NCBI GenBank assembly: GCA_035048495.1
Contig: CM068553.1
Location: forward strand, 16,059,190-16,123,189
Reading direction: 5' to 3'
DNA from: Euptelea pleiosperma
Lineage: Eukaryota; Streptophyta; Magnoliopsida; Ranunculales; Eupteleaceae
Length of the DNA stretch: 64,000 bases
Part shown: positions 11,883-23,742 of the stretch, in pieces
Layout of the letters: every line of letters begins with the position of its first letter
How positions within the stretch are numbered: position 1 is the first letter of the stretch
Notes under the pieces: generated by a model
The model's input: the letters and a program-made list of their open reading frames with translations, nothing else
Databases searched by the model: none
What the model was told of the DNA's origin: nothing
Program-made: the position numbers and the translations under genes

Positions 11883-12980
11883 ATTCTTTCTCTTCTCTCC
11901 ATCTTGTGTTTTCTCTTCTCTCTTTTTGCTCATTTATCTCTTTTCTCTCTCCTTTCTCTTCCATTTCTCTAAACCCTAACATCTAACCATTAGATCATCT
12001 CATCTTACTATCAGATCGACCATCTGATCATCCACCCGATCATCTTAATCTAACCACCTTATGTTTCTCTCTCCTCCCCTTCCCATTATACCCCTATCAT
12101 TGCAAACCCTAAGGGCATGATTGACTATACAGATAATTTTCCGGAGAAAATACATTTGGGAAATGCATTTTTTTAGGTGGAAATGAATTCTGACTTATCT
12201 AGATGAGAAATGAATTTTGGGCTTAATAGGGAAAAATTGTCACGGTTTAAATGGCTTTATAGGAGAATTATATAGATTTATAATTGACATCTTAAGTAGG
12301 TTTAGTGGTGTTTCCCAAGAAAAATATAATTTTTCCCACTTTGCAACCAAACACACCCTAACCCTACAACTTATAGTCTCTTCTTTATCTTACGTTAATA
12401 CTCTCCCTCATCTCTCTTTCAAAAAAAATCTTTCTCACGTCCTCATCTCTCTCAACTTCAACTCTCACTTCTTCCATCCCTTTTGGGAAGAATCTTAGGG
12501 GGCATAGGGTCCTTCCCCTCTCATTCACTCCCTCTCTTCCCTTAGATACGAGTAGACTTCATTAGAGCCACCTACAACGACTGCACCTTCATAATCAATG
12601 GTCTGCAAGTTGATGCTCGTCTTTCCTGCTACATCTTCACCTGCAACAACACATGCAGCTCACCTCCGTCAACAACAATGCACACCACCGAATCTCTTCT
12701 GGTCGGACTCTCCTCTTCCATCTTTTGCAAGGAAGTTGCTGCCACCACTGTCCATTCTATCACCTCCATTATAACCACCTGCAAGAGCACTTGAAGCACC
12801 ACTGGCTGCATTAGTAGTCCTCCAAACAACCATCAGCAAGCTCCACAACCCCTTTCCTCCACTGTGCTCATCAAGACCAGCAATCGGTGGCTTTCTCCTT
12901 CACGCCACCTACTGGCTCATACCACTGCACCGCCAGTCACCCTAGATACCAAACCCTAAAAAATTGATAAAACTAAAATA
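11883..12980 (+). mobile_element. Family A LTR fragment (A9), diverged
   Basis: CT-rich blocks followed by CCATTTCTCTAAACCCTAAC and ATCTAACC/TTAGATCATC words match U3 of A4 (about 4250-4400). The segment ...CAACCAAACACACCCTAACCC near 12345 matches, inverted, 2285-2320 of A1. The 5' part is missing where the LARD1 LTR begins, so LARD1 probably inserted into this copy. The right boundary is only approximate. No gene; the 12629-12829 and 12217-12498 ORFs are incidental. Confidence 0.6.
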
Positions 12981-13254
12981 AATGTATATAAAATACTTCA
13001 ACCTCGTTCCCTTATGTATTCCCTATATGAAATGACATGATCATGGTATGACAACAAGATGGTACTATAGTCACATGGCATAAGCAACACATGTATTTAA
13101 CATTTAAATAAAAATACAAAAAGACCACATGATCATCAAAAGTAATAACATGGGAATGAACTAAGGTTAAACAACATGAATAACATATAAACAATCACCA
13201 AAGATCACGATCAACACGGATGAACACTATAAGTGACAATCACAAGAGAATCCA

Positions 13255-13480
13255 ATACTCTATGGCCGAATCCTATGAGGGATCCATGACACAAGGTCGA
13301 ACCCTAAAAAGTGATCTAAGACACATAACCGAACCCTATGAGGGATCTAAGACACATGAGTGGGATCCCCATGCATACAAGTCTAGGTCAAACTAACTAG
13401 GGTTTAGTCCAACAACAAGGGTTAAACCCCTTAATAGTCAATAAGTTATGACCGAACCAATAAGGGATCCCAATGCCATT
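13255..13480. repeat. Short degenerate tandem array (CCTATGAGGGATC words)
   Basis: Variants of GAACCCTATGAGGGATC and GATCTAAGACACAT recur four to five times. This is comparable to the 20-bp array in B2 and to the ACACAGGGGTCTCC words in B1. Confidence 0.6.
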
Positions 13481-13559
13481 AACCGTTTAAAATCTGAAAA
13501 AAAAAAAAAAAAAAAAAAAATACAAACGTGTTGCCTTGTAAACTTCATAATTAAATAAA

Positions 13560-14085
13560 TCTACTAAATTAGAAAAATACAAACTCAACGAATCTAAAAA
13601 CCAGATTCATAGAGGTTTTTAGAAAAAATAAATTTAAAAATATTTAGCTTCAAAATTTAGGTAAAAATCATTAACGAAGTTGATTGCTCAAAATATGAAA
13701 TTTTGGGTTTTGCTCATATTCTGGGTTTTACAAAAAAGTCCAGCACCTTAGAAAAATCATAACTAAATAATTATAAATCAGAACAACAAATTCAACATCT
13801 TTGGAAACTAGATTCATATAGGTTTATAGAAAAAATAAATTCAAAAATATTTAGTTTCAAAATCTAGGTCGAAATCCTTAACAAAGTGAATCACACAGAA
13901 TCTAAAATTCTAGGTTTTTTAAAAAAGTACAGCACCTTAGAAAAATAATAAATAAATAAATATTAATCAAAAAAATACAAACTCAATAGCTTTGGAAATT
14001 AGATTTATAGAGGTTTTTATGAAAAATAAATAAATAAAATATTTGAGTCTCAAACATACCACGAAAATCATAAAGAATATGGTCA
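13560..14085. repeat. Threefold ~200-bp tandem repeat
   Basis: Three diverged copies are marked by AGATTCATAGAGG-type words at about 13603, 13809 and 14007, each followed by GTTTTTAGAAAAAATAAAT-like sequence; the first two copies end with a CAGCACCTTAGAAAAAT block. The period is about 200 bp. An A-run of more than 20 bases precedes it at about 13498. Confidence 0.75.
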
Positions 14086-14457
14086 TCTATTATGGATGCC
14101 AAGGAAGACATTGTAAAGAATATTTTCATATTCTAGTTTGGCAAAGATTCTGTGTGACATAAAACATTCATGTAACCTTACCTACGAGTACCAGTGTAGT
14201 GTTGAAGATGTCGTAGTATGCATACTTCGCCGACTACGTGAACACTAGAAGATAGAGACAGCAGGATCAGACAGTTGACGACAGGAGTCATTTGAGTAAC
14301 TGCCCATTTATCGGTTATAGATCGTGTACGCTCTCTTATGAAGGTAAGTGCCTTAATGGCCATAGGAATAGGTTTTAAAATGAATAAAATATAATGGTCA
14401 AATCTAGTCATGGACAGACCTGAGTATAAGTGAAGATTATTGACTTCTGGGAAAGTC

Positions 14458-14720
14458 TGATCGATTAGACTATTTAGGCCAAATGATTGGAACCCAATCG
14501 ATTAGAGACCTCTGTGAAATCGATTGGACTCTATAAGACAGAACTTAATTGAAGCCAATCGATTGGAGACCTCTGTGAAATCGATTGGAGCTTACGGGAC
14601 AAACTTATTTAAGTCCGATCGATTGGACTATGTACAATCGATTGGATTTACGAAGAAAAAACCCATCCGTACAAGACCAATCGATTGGACCCAAAGTACA
14701 ATGGATTGGACTTCAAACGG
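14458..14720. repeat. Array of CCAATCGATTGG palindromes in C1
   Basis: The 12-bp perfect palindrome CCAATCGATTGG and one- or two-base variants recur at irregular 20-50 bp spacing in U3, upstream of the TATA box. C2, C3 and C4 have longer arrays at the same place. Confidence 0.85.
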
Positions 14721-14794
14721 ATTGAGTCTTTTGCAGATCCAAAATTCTAGTCTCCACTTACCCCACTTTCTAATAGACTCTAGGCTACGAATTT

Positions 14795-14802
14795 TATAAA
14801 TA
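14795..14802 (+). promoter_or_regulatory. TATA box of LTR C1
   Basis: TATAAATA lies in GAATTTTATAAATATAACTC; the same box is at 45411-45418 in C3 (plus) and, on the minus strand, at about 39005-39013 in C2 and 46801-46809 in C4. This fixes the LTR orientation. Confidence 0.6.
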
Positions 14803-15194
14803 TAACTCATCTCTATCTTACAAATACACTTCTACACTTTAGAATATAGAGAAGAAAGTTTTATTTATCAAGAGTGTCCATTCGAAGATCAAAAAGCCTT
14901 TAGTTCTTATAAATATCTTGTAAGCTTTTTCTCTTCTAGATCAAAGCCAAAAGCTTGGTCTCTTACTCAGCTTAGATTTTCCACATAGATACTTGACCTA
15001 ATAGCCTGAGAGTACCAGTGTGTCTCAACACTATTTGAACGACTTAGGGTTCAGGGTGTACTGAATCCTTCACCTTCAACAAAGGCTGGAGAGTTGAGAA
15101 TTAAGATCGGAGTGGCTAATCGAAGGTAGGTTTGGGGAGTACCAAACTAAACAAGCACACAAAGCTTCTTGGCTAGGAGGGTGCGTGTGGATTC

Positions 15195-16257
15195 TGTCAC
15201 GCCCCAAATTCGTGATCCATGACCCGACCCAAATATCCGTAGGTCGACACATTTATCCGAATTTAAGGGTGAACTAATCAAGAAAATATAATTTAAACCA
15301 GAATTCAATAGATCAACACATATTAAGATTCTTAATCGAAGTCTCCAATAACTAACGTCGTCTATCACGCATAAGGTCAAAAGAAACATAATATCAAAAG
15401 AGCCGATGACCTACAAGTCACGGTTCATCAAAATATTACATCTGTTCTATGATCCAAAATAATATAAAGTAATGAATTTTATTACAAGTATTCATAAGCA
15501 AAGAAATAATAAGAAACTAATAATGTTCATCTTCAAGGTTCGGCTCCTGCTCCTCAGGTTCATATGTCTCCTCTCCTAATTCATCAACGGGTTGCAAGTC
15601 CTCCTCGTACCCTTCCTCGTACGTCTCGGTCTCATCTACATCTGAAAATTTTGGTTGTAGGAGTGAGCCAAGCGCTCACTCAAGTTTTCACCCCGAACAT
15701 AATTCAAACAATACAATTTATAGTCATGCTAGCACAGATTGAATTTTTAAATAGTAATATTATGGTCATAATGAATGCATGAACAGTTAATCAAAAGTAA
15801 TACACAACCCACACAGGGGTCTCCTTCTTCACCCACACAGGGGTCTTCCCGGGGTTTTCGGGTCTTTCACCCTGGAGAACTCACTCCCAACTTGCTTTAT
15901 CGCTTCTAAATCAGAAACACAATGCATGCCTTCATATATATAAGAACTTGCTGAAAATGTAAATATCCATACAGGGGATCTCCAATACGAAATAGATAAA
16001 TCCACATAGGGGATCTCACATACAGAACCATCTATCAATTACAGTTTAACAATAAACACATGCTCGCAAGTCCATGACTAGTATTAAAATAATCATGAAA
16101 AAGGATCTGAAAAAGAATCATGCTTTCTCAGATCCTTTTATTCGTTCCTCTTTGCGTAGTTTAGCCCACAGTTATTAAACCTTCAATTTTCACATTTTAT
16201 GAATTCGGTGTTAGTTAAATAAGGTAGATCCAAAAATCAAAATTAGGCTTTACAAGG
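15195..16257 (-). mobile_element. Del/Tekay-like LTR (B1), R-U5 half
   Basis: Begins TGTCACGCCCCAAATTCG on plus, which on the minus strand is the usual GGGGCGTGACA end of Del/Tekay-type chromovirus LTRs. The typical GAGTGAGCCAAGCGCTCACTC segment is present near 15661, and ACACAGGGGTCTCC repeats near 15810-15860. The half stops at CAAGG (16253-16257), where LARD2 begins; the U3 half resumes at 26262. The two halves do not overlap in content, so together they make one LTR. Outer duplication is GATTC. Confidence 0.78.
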
Positions 16258-18937
16258 TGAAAGTAGGGTTTTTCGTCGTTGAGAAAATGACCCTAATTTC
16301 AACACATTTGTAATTAATCCGGTTTTTTTTCTCTGCAAAAACTAGGAATTCTCGCATAGTGGAAAGTCGGAGTCGAATCCGCACTCGGGGTTAGTTCGCG
16401 TGACTCAAGGATATAAGTGACGGATTTTTTTTTTTTTTTTTTTTGCCGAAAAATTGTTGGAAATAATGGTGAGGTGAGAGTGGTGATTTACGTGATTGAT
16501 TTTAAAACAAGCTTGGGTATTTTTTTAGAGGGAGAGATTACCACAATTACTAAGGCATTAAAGAAAAGAAAAAAAATAACTAACTACAATAATAAAGAAA
16601 AAGCAACGACATAAACTTTTTATTGAATTAAATGGACTTACAAGAAATATTTTTTTCAAATGACAAATAACTAGAAAATACTAAAAGAAGTGAGAGAAAG
16701 ATTTAGAGAGAGAAATACCTAACCTAAAGAGAGATTTACCATAATGGGGAGCTTACCGATGGCCAAGGTGGGCAAAGAAGATATGCGGCCATGATGGGGA
16801 GAGCCGGTCACGTGGTGCTCTTGTCCGGTGGCTGTTGGTGGCGGAATGAAGCGGCAAGGTGGCAGCGACAATGAGGAGGGGCGCACCAGGTTTTTGTACT
16901 CCTCCCTTCCTCTTCCTCTCCTCTTCTTCCTTTTCTTTTATATTTTTTTTTTCTATTTTCTCTCTTGTGGAAAACGGCTTAGAGGATGAGAGATTCAGAT
17001 CGGAGAGGGGCATGCAAGGGAGGTGTGCATACGGCCATGGGGTTGGGGAGAGGAGCAGCGTTGAGGGTCTGACCGGCTGGTGCAAGATGGTGATAGTGGT
17101 CGTTATCTCCAGGCGTTGCTGCTAGGAGATTACGACCCTGGTTGCTAGTCGCTAGAACATCTGAAGTGCTGGGCGTGAGAAAGAGTTGCAGACGCTACAC
17201 CAGCAGCGTGGTGAAGGAGGTGACGATGAAGAAGGACAGATCTGCATGTGATGCAGATCTGTATCGTTGCAGACCAATGGAGGAGGCGCTCTGGGTTGTT
17301 TGAGACGGTAACTGCTCCAAGATGCGCCTGCGTTGTTGAACGGTAGAACCACAGTAGATTGAATGGAGGGAGGGGGTGAATTCCAGTTGTGGAACGTGGG
17401 GGAGAAGAAGGAACGTGGGAGAAGGGAAGGGAAGAGATGGATCTAACGGTGGTGGCAGGTGGGATGGATGGATTGGAGATCCTAGTCGTCGATTTTAATG
17501 GTGCTTGCTGGAGTTGCAACCTGCAACTCTGGTGATCTTTTTTTCTTTTTTCTTCTTTGGGAGAGATGGTAAGAGAAGGGGGAATCAGTGAGGGCTTTTT
17601 TTTGGAGAGAAGATAGAACGTGGTGAGAGAATTGAGGGGTGTGGTGACTGTTGAAGATGGAGGGTGCGGATAGGAGATGGGAGAACGGCTTGGGATGCTG
17701 GGGTTTTTGGAGGAGTGAGGGAGGCGTTAGGGTTTTGGAATCTGAGGGAGAAGAAGAGGAGGGAGACGGTCAAGAGAGGAGGCTCCTAGGGTTTCCCCGA
17801 AAGAAAAATGTTAAGAGAGGGCCCCCTTCTTCTCTTTCTCTCTCCCCTTTATATGGGGGGTTTCTCTTGTGGACCCCACTCAATATTTTGTGGCAGCATC
17901 TCACCTTAGTGCGTGGCTGATTCTATTCACATTGGGAAGTGATCCCATGCATTTCAGCCATATTCCTCTATACAAACCTTTCATGTTTCCTACAATTGAA
18001 TCTTACTTTGACAAATGTTGTCCAAGGTTTGTGATGGCCACATCTTCTAGATCTTCTAGGTCATTGGTTGCCCTTCACATATTTCAGTAACCGGACATCT
18101 ATGACTTTTCAAACAAAGATCACTACCCATCACACGATCTGGATCCTCTACCAAGTCTAGTATTGTACAAGTTGTACATCTCTTTAGAGACTACATCAGC
18201 CCATCCCTTATGTCATTCTTCTTGTTTAGCAAGTCAACGTCCAGCTTTTCTTCTCAACATTATTGACTCCACACGCATGCGGGCCATGCCCCTTGCCACA
18301 CCTCGTGGCCAAAAGCTCAGGGTCGTTGTAAATCGGACCATTGATTTCTTCGTTCTCATGGCAAAAAGTTCAACAAAAAGAATTGAACCGTTGATTTCTT
18401 GATCAGACGGTCCACCTATTTGATGGCATCGTGTTCCTCCTTTAGACTAACATCCAACCATGTAGAAATCATTGTCGGGCCGTGCAACACCAACTTGATT
18501 ATTTGCATGGAGACTCTCTACGGTCATCTTTATCTTTGTTTACAGATCAGTCGGCTCATAGGTTCCTTGTCCGGCTCTACTATCCTCTGGCATATACTTG
18601 GCCTGTATTTTCCTCTCATAACTTGCTGACTCTTTAAGCTTTGAAAGTCAGCTCCTGTGATCAGTAGCGGGTCTGCAAGTCTCCAAAATTGTTCGATTTT
18701 GTTTCCTGCAATAACGAGAAGCGCGTAATGAGACTTTATTATAACGGCTTAATATTTAGACTTTCAAAAAATATGTTTAATTCATGCAAATATACCATTT
18801 CATCTAGAAAAGTGTGTTCTATGCAAATGAAGAGACTCTTACGTAGAAAAGTGGATAAATAAAGCAATTTTACATAGGAGAGTGCGATAATGCCAAAAGG
18901 ATAATTGCTTAAAATAAGCATTTTTGAGCGAATATCA
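16258..18937 (-). mobile_element. Family A LTR (A2), the 3' LTR of LARD2
   Basis: TGAAAGTAGG at the left and GAATATCA at the right are the family ends in reverse. Flanking bases do not match (CAAGG left, CAACC right), unlike the solo copies. Instead the right flank on the minus strand reads GCTGGTTGGGGGTTG directly before the LTR start, a polypurine tract. A2 is therefore a true 3' LTR with an internal region to its right, and it links family A to LARD2. An inverted repeat GGAGTTGCA / TGCAACTC occurs near 17510. Length is 2680 bp. Confidence 0.8.
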
Positions 18938-18952
18938 CAACCCCCAACCAGC
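18938..18952 (-). promoter_or_regulatory. Polypurine tract of LARD2
   Basis: On minus, GCTGGTTGGGGGTTG abuts TGATATTCGC, the start of LTR A2. This is the plus-strand primer position expected for an LTR retrotransposon and shows that family A LTRs belong to this element. Confidence 0.72.
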
Positions 18953-20529
18953 ATATAGTCAATCTTTGGCAATTAGTGCGAAATAAATGAGCTTAAAAGG
19001 GCTCTGCACATGCTGCACACTTTTTCATATTAGCTAAGGGAAAACATCGTTCATCAAATCATCGAATGGATGCAAGAACAGTTACAGGCTAGCAAAGAGT
19101 TGAAAAGTTTTGGCAAGACTACAGACTGATAATCACGACCCAGAATAGTCAGACTCTGCATGTGTGTGTGCTCAACATTCTCATCATCCAGCAGTAAAAG
19201 TTTTCAGATCACCTATAAGTTCTTATGCCTCGACCTCAATTCTCACTTGTAAACCACTCAGAATGGGATCACTCAGGAATGGTTTTCTTCTTTTCTCTCA
19301 ATTTATATGTAAGGAGATGTGTTGATATATGAAGCAAAGATCTCACATATGTATTATTAGAAGGAAGGACATCTTTAACAGAGGAAGATCTCATGATTGG
19401 AATACCACTTCACTCGGGAACGTCAGATCAAACTCTATAGCTTCTCCTTCTCCAATATCCACATTTTATGATCGTGCTATCATAGAATCAAGTAGGACTT
19501 TCCTGGGTTATAATAAGGCTTAGGTCCGGTGAAGAAAAATAAAGGGATATAGGATTTCAAAGATCTTGAGAGGATATCTCTATTTTCTTGTATTTTTTTC
19601 TACGATGTAGCTCCATTATCTGGTTCTTTTTCTTTTTTTTTTCATATTTTTCTCTTTTTTTAGATATTTCTGAGACTGCTCAATTTCTTTTCAGCTCTTT
19701 TTTATACTTTTTTTCCATATTTTGTTTTTAGCTTGAACCACTTTCTTCTCCTTTTGATTTTTCTTCTTTACTTTTTTTTTCACGGTACACCCACATCAGT
19801 TATTCTTTTGTCCATCTCAAAATAAGGGTAGCCAGTCATGTTTCGTAGCTGGACTGGATTTTAGGTTGATGGGTTTACAAAGAAAAGACTTTTATAGAAG
19901 GGCTCAAGGGGTTTCTAGTGAAGTATAATTCAGGTGAGTTAAAAGGCTGAACGGTTCAGAAAGATGGCCTAAGTCATTTTCAAGGGTTTGCATTCTCATG
20001 TATTCTGTCTTGACTGGATAGAGAGAAGGTTATGTCATAGTAATCCAATTTTTGATGTCATTCCGAGTTCCATTATCAAATAAAAGGGTAATGAGATCTC
20101 TCAATGAATATTGCGGGCAAGAAGAATAGTGAGTCATCTTGTGACTCAGAATTGTTGTATAACCCTCTGAATTGATTAAAGGCTCGAAAGCTCACTGGGT
20201 TAGGTCTCCGCAATTATTCTCATAGGATCTCCAGAATTTCTAAACTTAGGATGACTCTGATATGGATAGTGTATAATTGTGCCGAATCTGAGTTTTTCTG
20301 AGTTTTCAAACCTGCTGTAGTCATGCTTGACTTGACTCAACGCTAACTTTAAACAAAAATTGACATCCTCAATACTGACTTAACGGAGGTTTTCAGCTAA
20401 TCAAAGTTAGGGTATTTGACACATTTTTGAAATTCTAGAAAATTTTTGGAGAACATCAGAAATCACCCCAAAAACAAGAATTTTTTTTTTTTTTTAATAT
20501 CAAAATGAAGACATGAGTTTTGGTAAATA
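18953..20529 (-). other. LARD2 3' noncoding region
   Basis: About 1.6 kb between the PPT-like motif and the real PPT. It has T-rich runs but no gene. The small ORFs here show no family features. A long noncoding tail before the 3' LTR is usual in LARD-type elements. Confidence 0.5.
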
Positions 20530-20575
20530 CCCACCCCCAACCAAAATACAGCACCGTCCTCGGTGCTCATGACCG
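20530..20575 (-). promoter_or_regulatory. Internal PPT-like motif of LARD2
   Basis: On the minus strand it reads CACCGAGGACGGTGCTG and then TTTTGGTTGGGGGTGGG. This parallels the LARD1 motif at 8237-8276 (GAGGACAATGTT...GGGG) and lies downstream of the gag-like frame. It is not adjacent to an LTR, so it may be an ancestral or internal tract. Confidence 0.6.
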
Positions 20576-20896
20576 GGACATAAAATGATAAAAAATCAGT
20601 GATGATGATTCAAAGGTTCAGGGAGGATGTTACTAGGTCGGCAGAAACTCATTAGTGTGTGGTACCTGATGATCGGAAGAATGAATGTACCTGCATTTCC
20701 AGAGATATAACAGTAATAACAAATGCATGAGACTCATGTACTCTAGGAATACCGGAATTGCCTTTCCAAAAGCGCTAAGTTTTACGTCTTCAGCCAGACA
20801 TGATGGGGGTATATCAAGTACCTCCAACCAGGTTAAAACTCATGGAGACTGAGTGAATCTGCAGTCTTCCTGACACCTAAGGTGGAACGGAAACAG

Positions 20897-21010
20897 TTAT
20901 CCTATCCCTTGTCTAGGTATACCTGTGTAGAACAGGTCTTTCTCAGTGTAGACTGAGAGAAGGACAATAAGTTCTCTGAGTAGCCCTGCAAAAGTGTGTA
21001 TTTGAGTAGG
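20897..21010 (-). pseudogene. LARD2 gag-like gene, C-terminal end
   Basis: This is the continuation of the reading frame at 23743-25371, separated by solo LTR A3. With one copy of the GTGGG duplication removed, the frame stays open for about 37 codons and ends at TAA (20899-20897). The protein tail is rich in Leu, Thr and Tyr, with no recognisable motif. The ORF at 20827-20633 lies beyond this stop in a different context and may be a further decayed part. Confidence 0.55.
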
Positions 21011-21015
21011 GTGGG

Positions 21016-23742
21016 TGAAAGTAGGATTTTTTCCGCGTCGTTGGTTACGGAAACCCTAACTTCAACACATTTTTAATTTTTATCCGATTATCCTGCAAAA
21101 TTGATATATTTGTATAGGGATTCGTGTCGGATATCGATCCGCACTCGGGATTAGTCGGATCAGCGCGAATAAGAACAAAAACTGATAGATTTTTCTCAAA
21201 AATTGCTAAAAGTAAAAGGATGAAAGGGTGAAAATGGTGATAAAGGTGATTTCAAAAACATTCTTTTGAGATTTTCGGAAGATCTTGAACACTAAAAAAT
21301 GAGTGAGATTAAATAAACATTAAAATAATCAAACACCATCAACATCAAATTAATTCATTTAAATCATATGTCTATTACAAAGCCTGATAATCAAAACTTC
21401 TCATCATGAATAATCAAAGTCTACTAGTAAGCAGGGAAAAGTAGAGAGAGAAGAAGGGAGGGTTAGAGATAGAAAGAGAGTTCTAGAGAGAGAAATGATG
21501 AGAAAAGGATCCCTAGAGAGAGAAACTTAGAGAGAAAAGAAATGGTAAGAGAAGGAAAGTGAAAGAAGAGAGAGAGAAACTAGAGAGAGGGTGAAAAGTG
21601 ACCACCTTTTTATCTTACCGTGGGCATGAGAGAAGGTCGGCCCATGGTGATGGATGAGATGGTGGTTGTCTGGCCTTGCTCGATCATGATGATAGTGATT
21701 CGATGGTTTGCAAGTAAGGGGAGGCTTGTGAATGGTGCATGAAAGTAGACCAGTAGCAGGTCTATTGTGAGGATGAAGAGGAGCAAAAGATCATGGGCAA
21801 ATAGCTTGTGGTGTGGGGCGGTGATGGTTGAATGGAGAGATGGCTTGCAAAACTGGGGTGCGGCACCATTAACGCCGGAGTGGCAGACCTGCAACTCCGA
21901 CAACAATGGAGGATGATGGGCTGTAGCTGGCGGTAAGGGAGAGAGAGGACGTCTTCCTCCTCCTTCTCTTTTCTCTTCTCGTCTTTTCTTTTCCCTTTTT
22001 TTTTTTTTTAAAAAAACGGTGGTTGAAGTGGAGATAGATGGCTCCTCTTGTGACTGTGGCAGCAGCTTGGATGCCCAACTAATGGACGGGTTGGCCGTGG
22101 ATCTCCAAGGGAGGATCCGTGCTGCCAGTGATGGAGGAACGGCTGATAGAGACGCCTGAAACGGCAAGCCGGAGTTGCGGGTCTGCAACTCCGGTGGGGG
22201 TGATGAAGAAGAAGAAGAAGAGAAGAGGAGAAGAAGAGGAATAAGAAGAAGACTGAGATCCTTACCTGCTGGAGACGAGGGTCGTGATAATCTAGATAGT
22301 GATGGAGGTGTACGCTGGTGAAGACGCAACAGTGAGGAGGAGAAGAGCTGGCCGGAGTTGCAGGTCCGACCAGCAATGGCAAATGGAACGTTGGGGGCAA
22401 CCGATCTGCTGGTTCTGCTGGGGGAGGTTGCAGCAACGTGCTGCACTTGAAGAGTGAAGAGGTGGTGCCCCTAGAGCGTTGGAGTGTGTTGCAGGTGTGC
22501 TGATCGGAGGGCGGAACTAACGGCTTGCTCTCTTGCAAGCCGTGAAGGAAGTGGTGATGCGTGGAAGGAGCGTACAGACGGTGAATTTGCAGACCTGCAA
22601 CTTGTCGTGAAGAAGAAGAAGAAGAAGCGGCCGGAGTTCTGCAACTCCGGCGAAATCAAGAAGAAGAAGAAGAAGAAGAAGAAGAAAGGGAAGGAAGAAG
22701 AGAAGGAGAACGTGGGGGATGGTTTTGGGAAGAGAAAGGAGAAGAAAGGAGGGGGATTAGGGTTCAAACGAACCCTTCTCCTTCCTCTTATAAAGCTCCC
22801 TATTTCCTTTAATGGAAATAGGGTATTTTTGAAATAAAAAAAAAAATTTTTTTTTAAGTAAAAGTCTACTTTTCTTTGGGGAATGTCCCCATTTAGTGGA
22901 CCCCCCATTTTTTTTAAAATTTAATTAAAATTATTTGGAAATTCACGGGGTCCACTAACTGGTCGGACAGTGGGTCGATGATGATGGGCCCGGCTACTGG
23001 CCCACATGGATTGATGATGTCCATCGTCTCACAAGATGATGTGACAGACAGTCTGATGGCGATCGGATGGATGGTGACTTGATCGGGACCCAGATTGGTA
23101 GATCGACGGATCAAGAGAGATCCAACGGTCCGATTGAAGATCCAACGGTTCGATGGAAGATCCAACTATCAGAAAGCTAAGGGAGATGAGATAGAGCTGA
23201 TGGGTAGGAGTTCTGGGGTTGGGTCAGTAGATTCGAGGACCGAGCGATGAAGAGAGAGAGAGAATAAGGAGAGATGAGAGAGTAGACTATCATTCCTTGC
23301 TGACTCATGTGGCTTTAAACGCTTTGGTCCGTCTTTTGGTCATTGGCTCTCCTACTCTCTTCGTTCTTTGGGCCGGCCTTTTGGTCCTCTTATTCAGCCT
23401 ATATTTGGCCCATATCTTCTAGTCATAGCATGTGGGCTCTTTAAGCTTTGATAATGGGCTTTCCTGATCGATGTGGGCTCGCAAGTCTAGAGAATTGTCC
23501 CATCGGGGTTTCCTGCGACAGAAGAAGCACGTAATGAGACTCTATCAGAATGACTACATGTCTAGACTTCCGAAAATGTGTTTAATGCATGCAAATATAC
23601 CATTTCGTCCAGAAAAGTGTGTTCTACGCAACACAAGAGACTCTTACGTAGAAAAGTAGATAAATAGAGTATTTTAACGTAGGAGAATGCAATAACGCTA
23701 AAAGGATAATTGCTTAAAATAAGCACTTTTGAGCGAATATCA
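21016..23742 (-). mobile_element. Family A solo LTR (A3), TSD GTGGG
   Basis: TG...CA ends as in the family, with perfect duplication GTGGG at 21011-21015 and 23743-23747. It splits the LARD2 reading frame. It carries three copies of the CCGGAGTTGCA-type palindrome (21875-21900, 22169-22194, 22631-22650), GAA runs near 22605-22690, and on minus the conserved U3 and U5 blocks. Length is 2727 bp, close to A2 (2680) and A6 (2689). ORFs at 21610-22908 are low-complexity shadows. Because it sits inside another family A-bearing element, it is younger than LARD2. Confidence 0.9.

Larger units (their letters stand above)
12981..14111 (-). mobile_element. Probable Del-like LTR fragment (B3, left part)
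   Basis: This stretch carries a short tandem array and threefold ~200-bp repeats. That layout resembles the Del/Tekay-like LTRs of the window, which also hold a short tandem array at one place. No clear TGTCACRCCCC end is visible. If the C1 insertion is removed, it would join 28891-28956 and 30818-32436. C1 lacks a convincing target duplication (GACAT against GCCAC), so the join is tentative. Confidence 0.35.
14112..15194 (+). mobile_element. Family C copia-like LTR (C1), 5' part
   Basis: Starts TGTAAAGAATATTTTC like the other family C LTRs. It contains the CGATTGG array (14458-14720) and a TATAAATA box at 14795-14802, and then the conserved ...CTTCTTGGCTAGGAGGG sequence before being cut at 15194. 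The rest of the LTR resumes at 28456 after a B1 insertion with duplication GATTC (15190-15194 and 28451-28455). Added together the two parts give about 1.5 kb, the same as C2. Confidence 0.82.

Noticed and set aside
13498..13522. Poly(A) tail of a SINE or LINE
   Set aside because: No Pol III boxes, coding sequence or flanking duplication accompanies the A-run.
21610..22908. Minus-strand ORFs of 278, 176 and 145 aa
   Set aside because: They overlap one another in different frames within LTR A3 and consist largely of Ser, Leu, Phe and Pro from simple repeats.
16258..23742. A2 and A3 as the paired LTRs of one element
   Set aside because: A3 has its own perfect GTGGG duplication and splits a reading frame, so it is an independent insertion.
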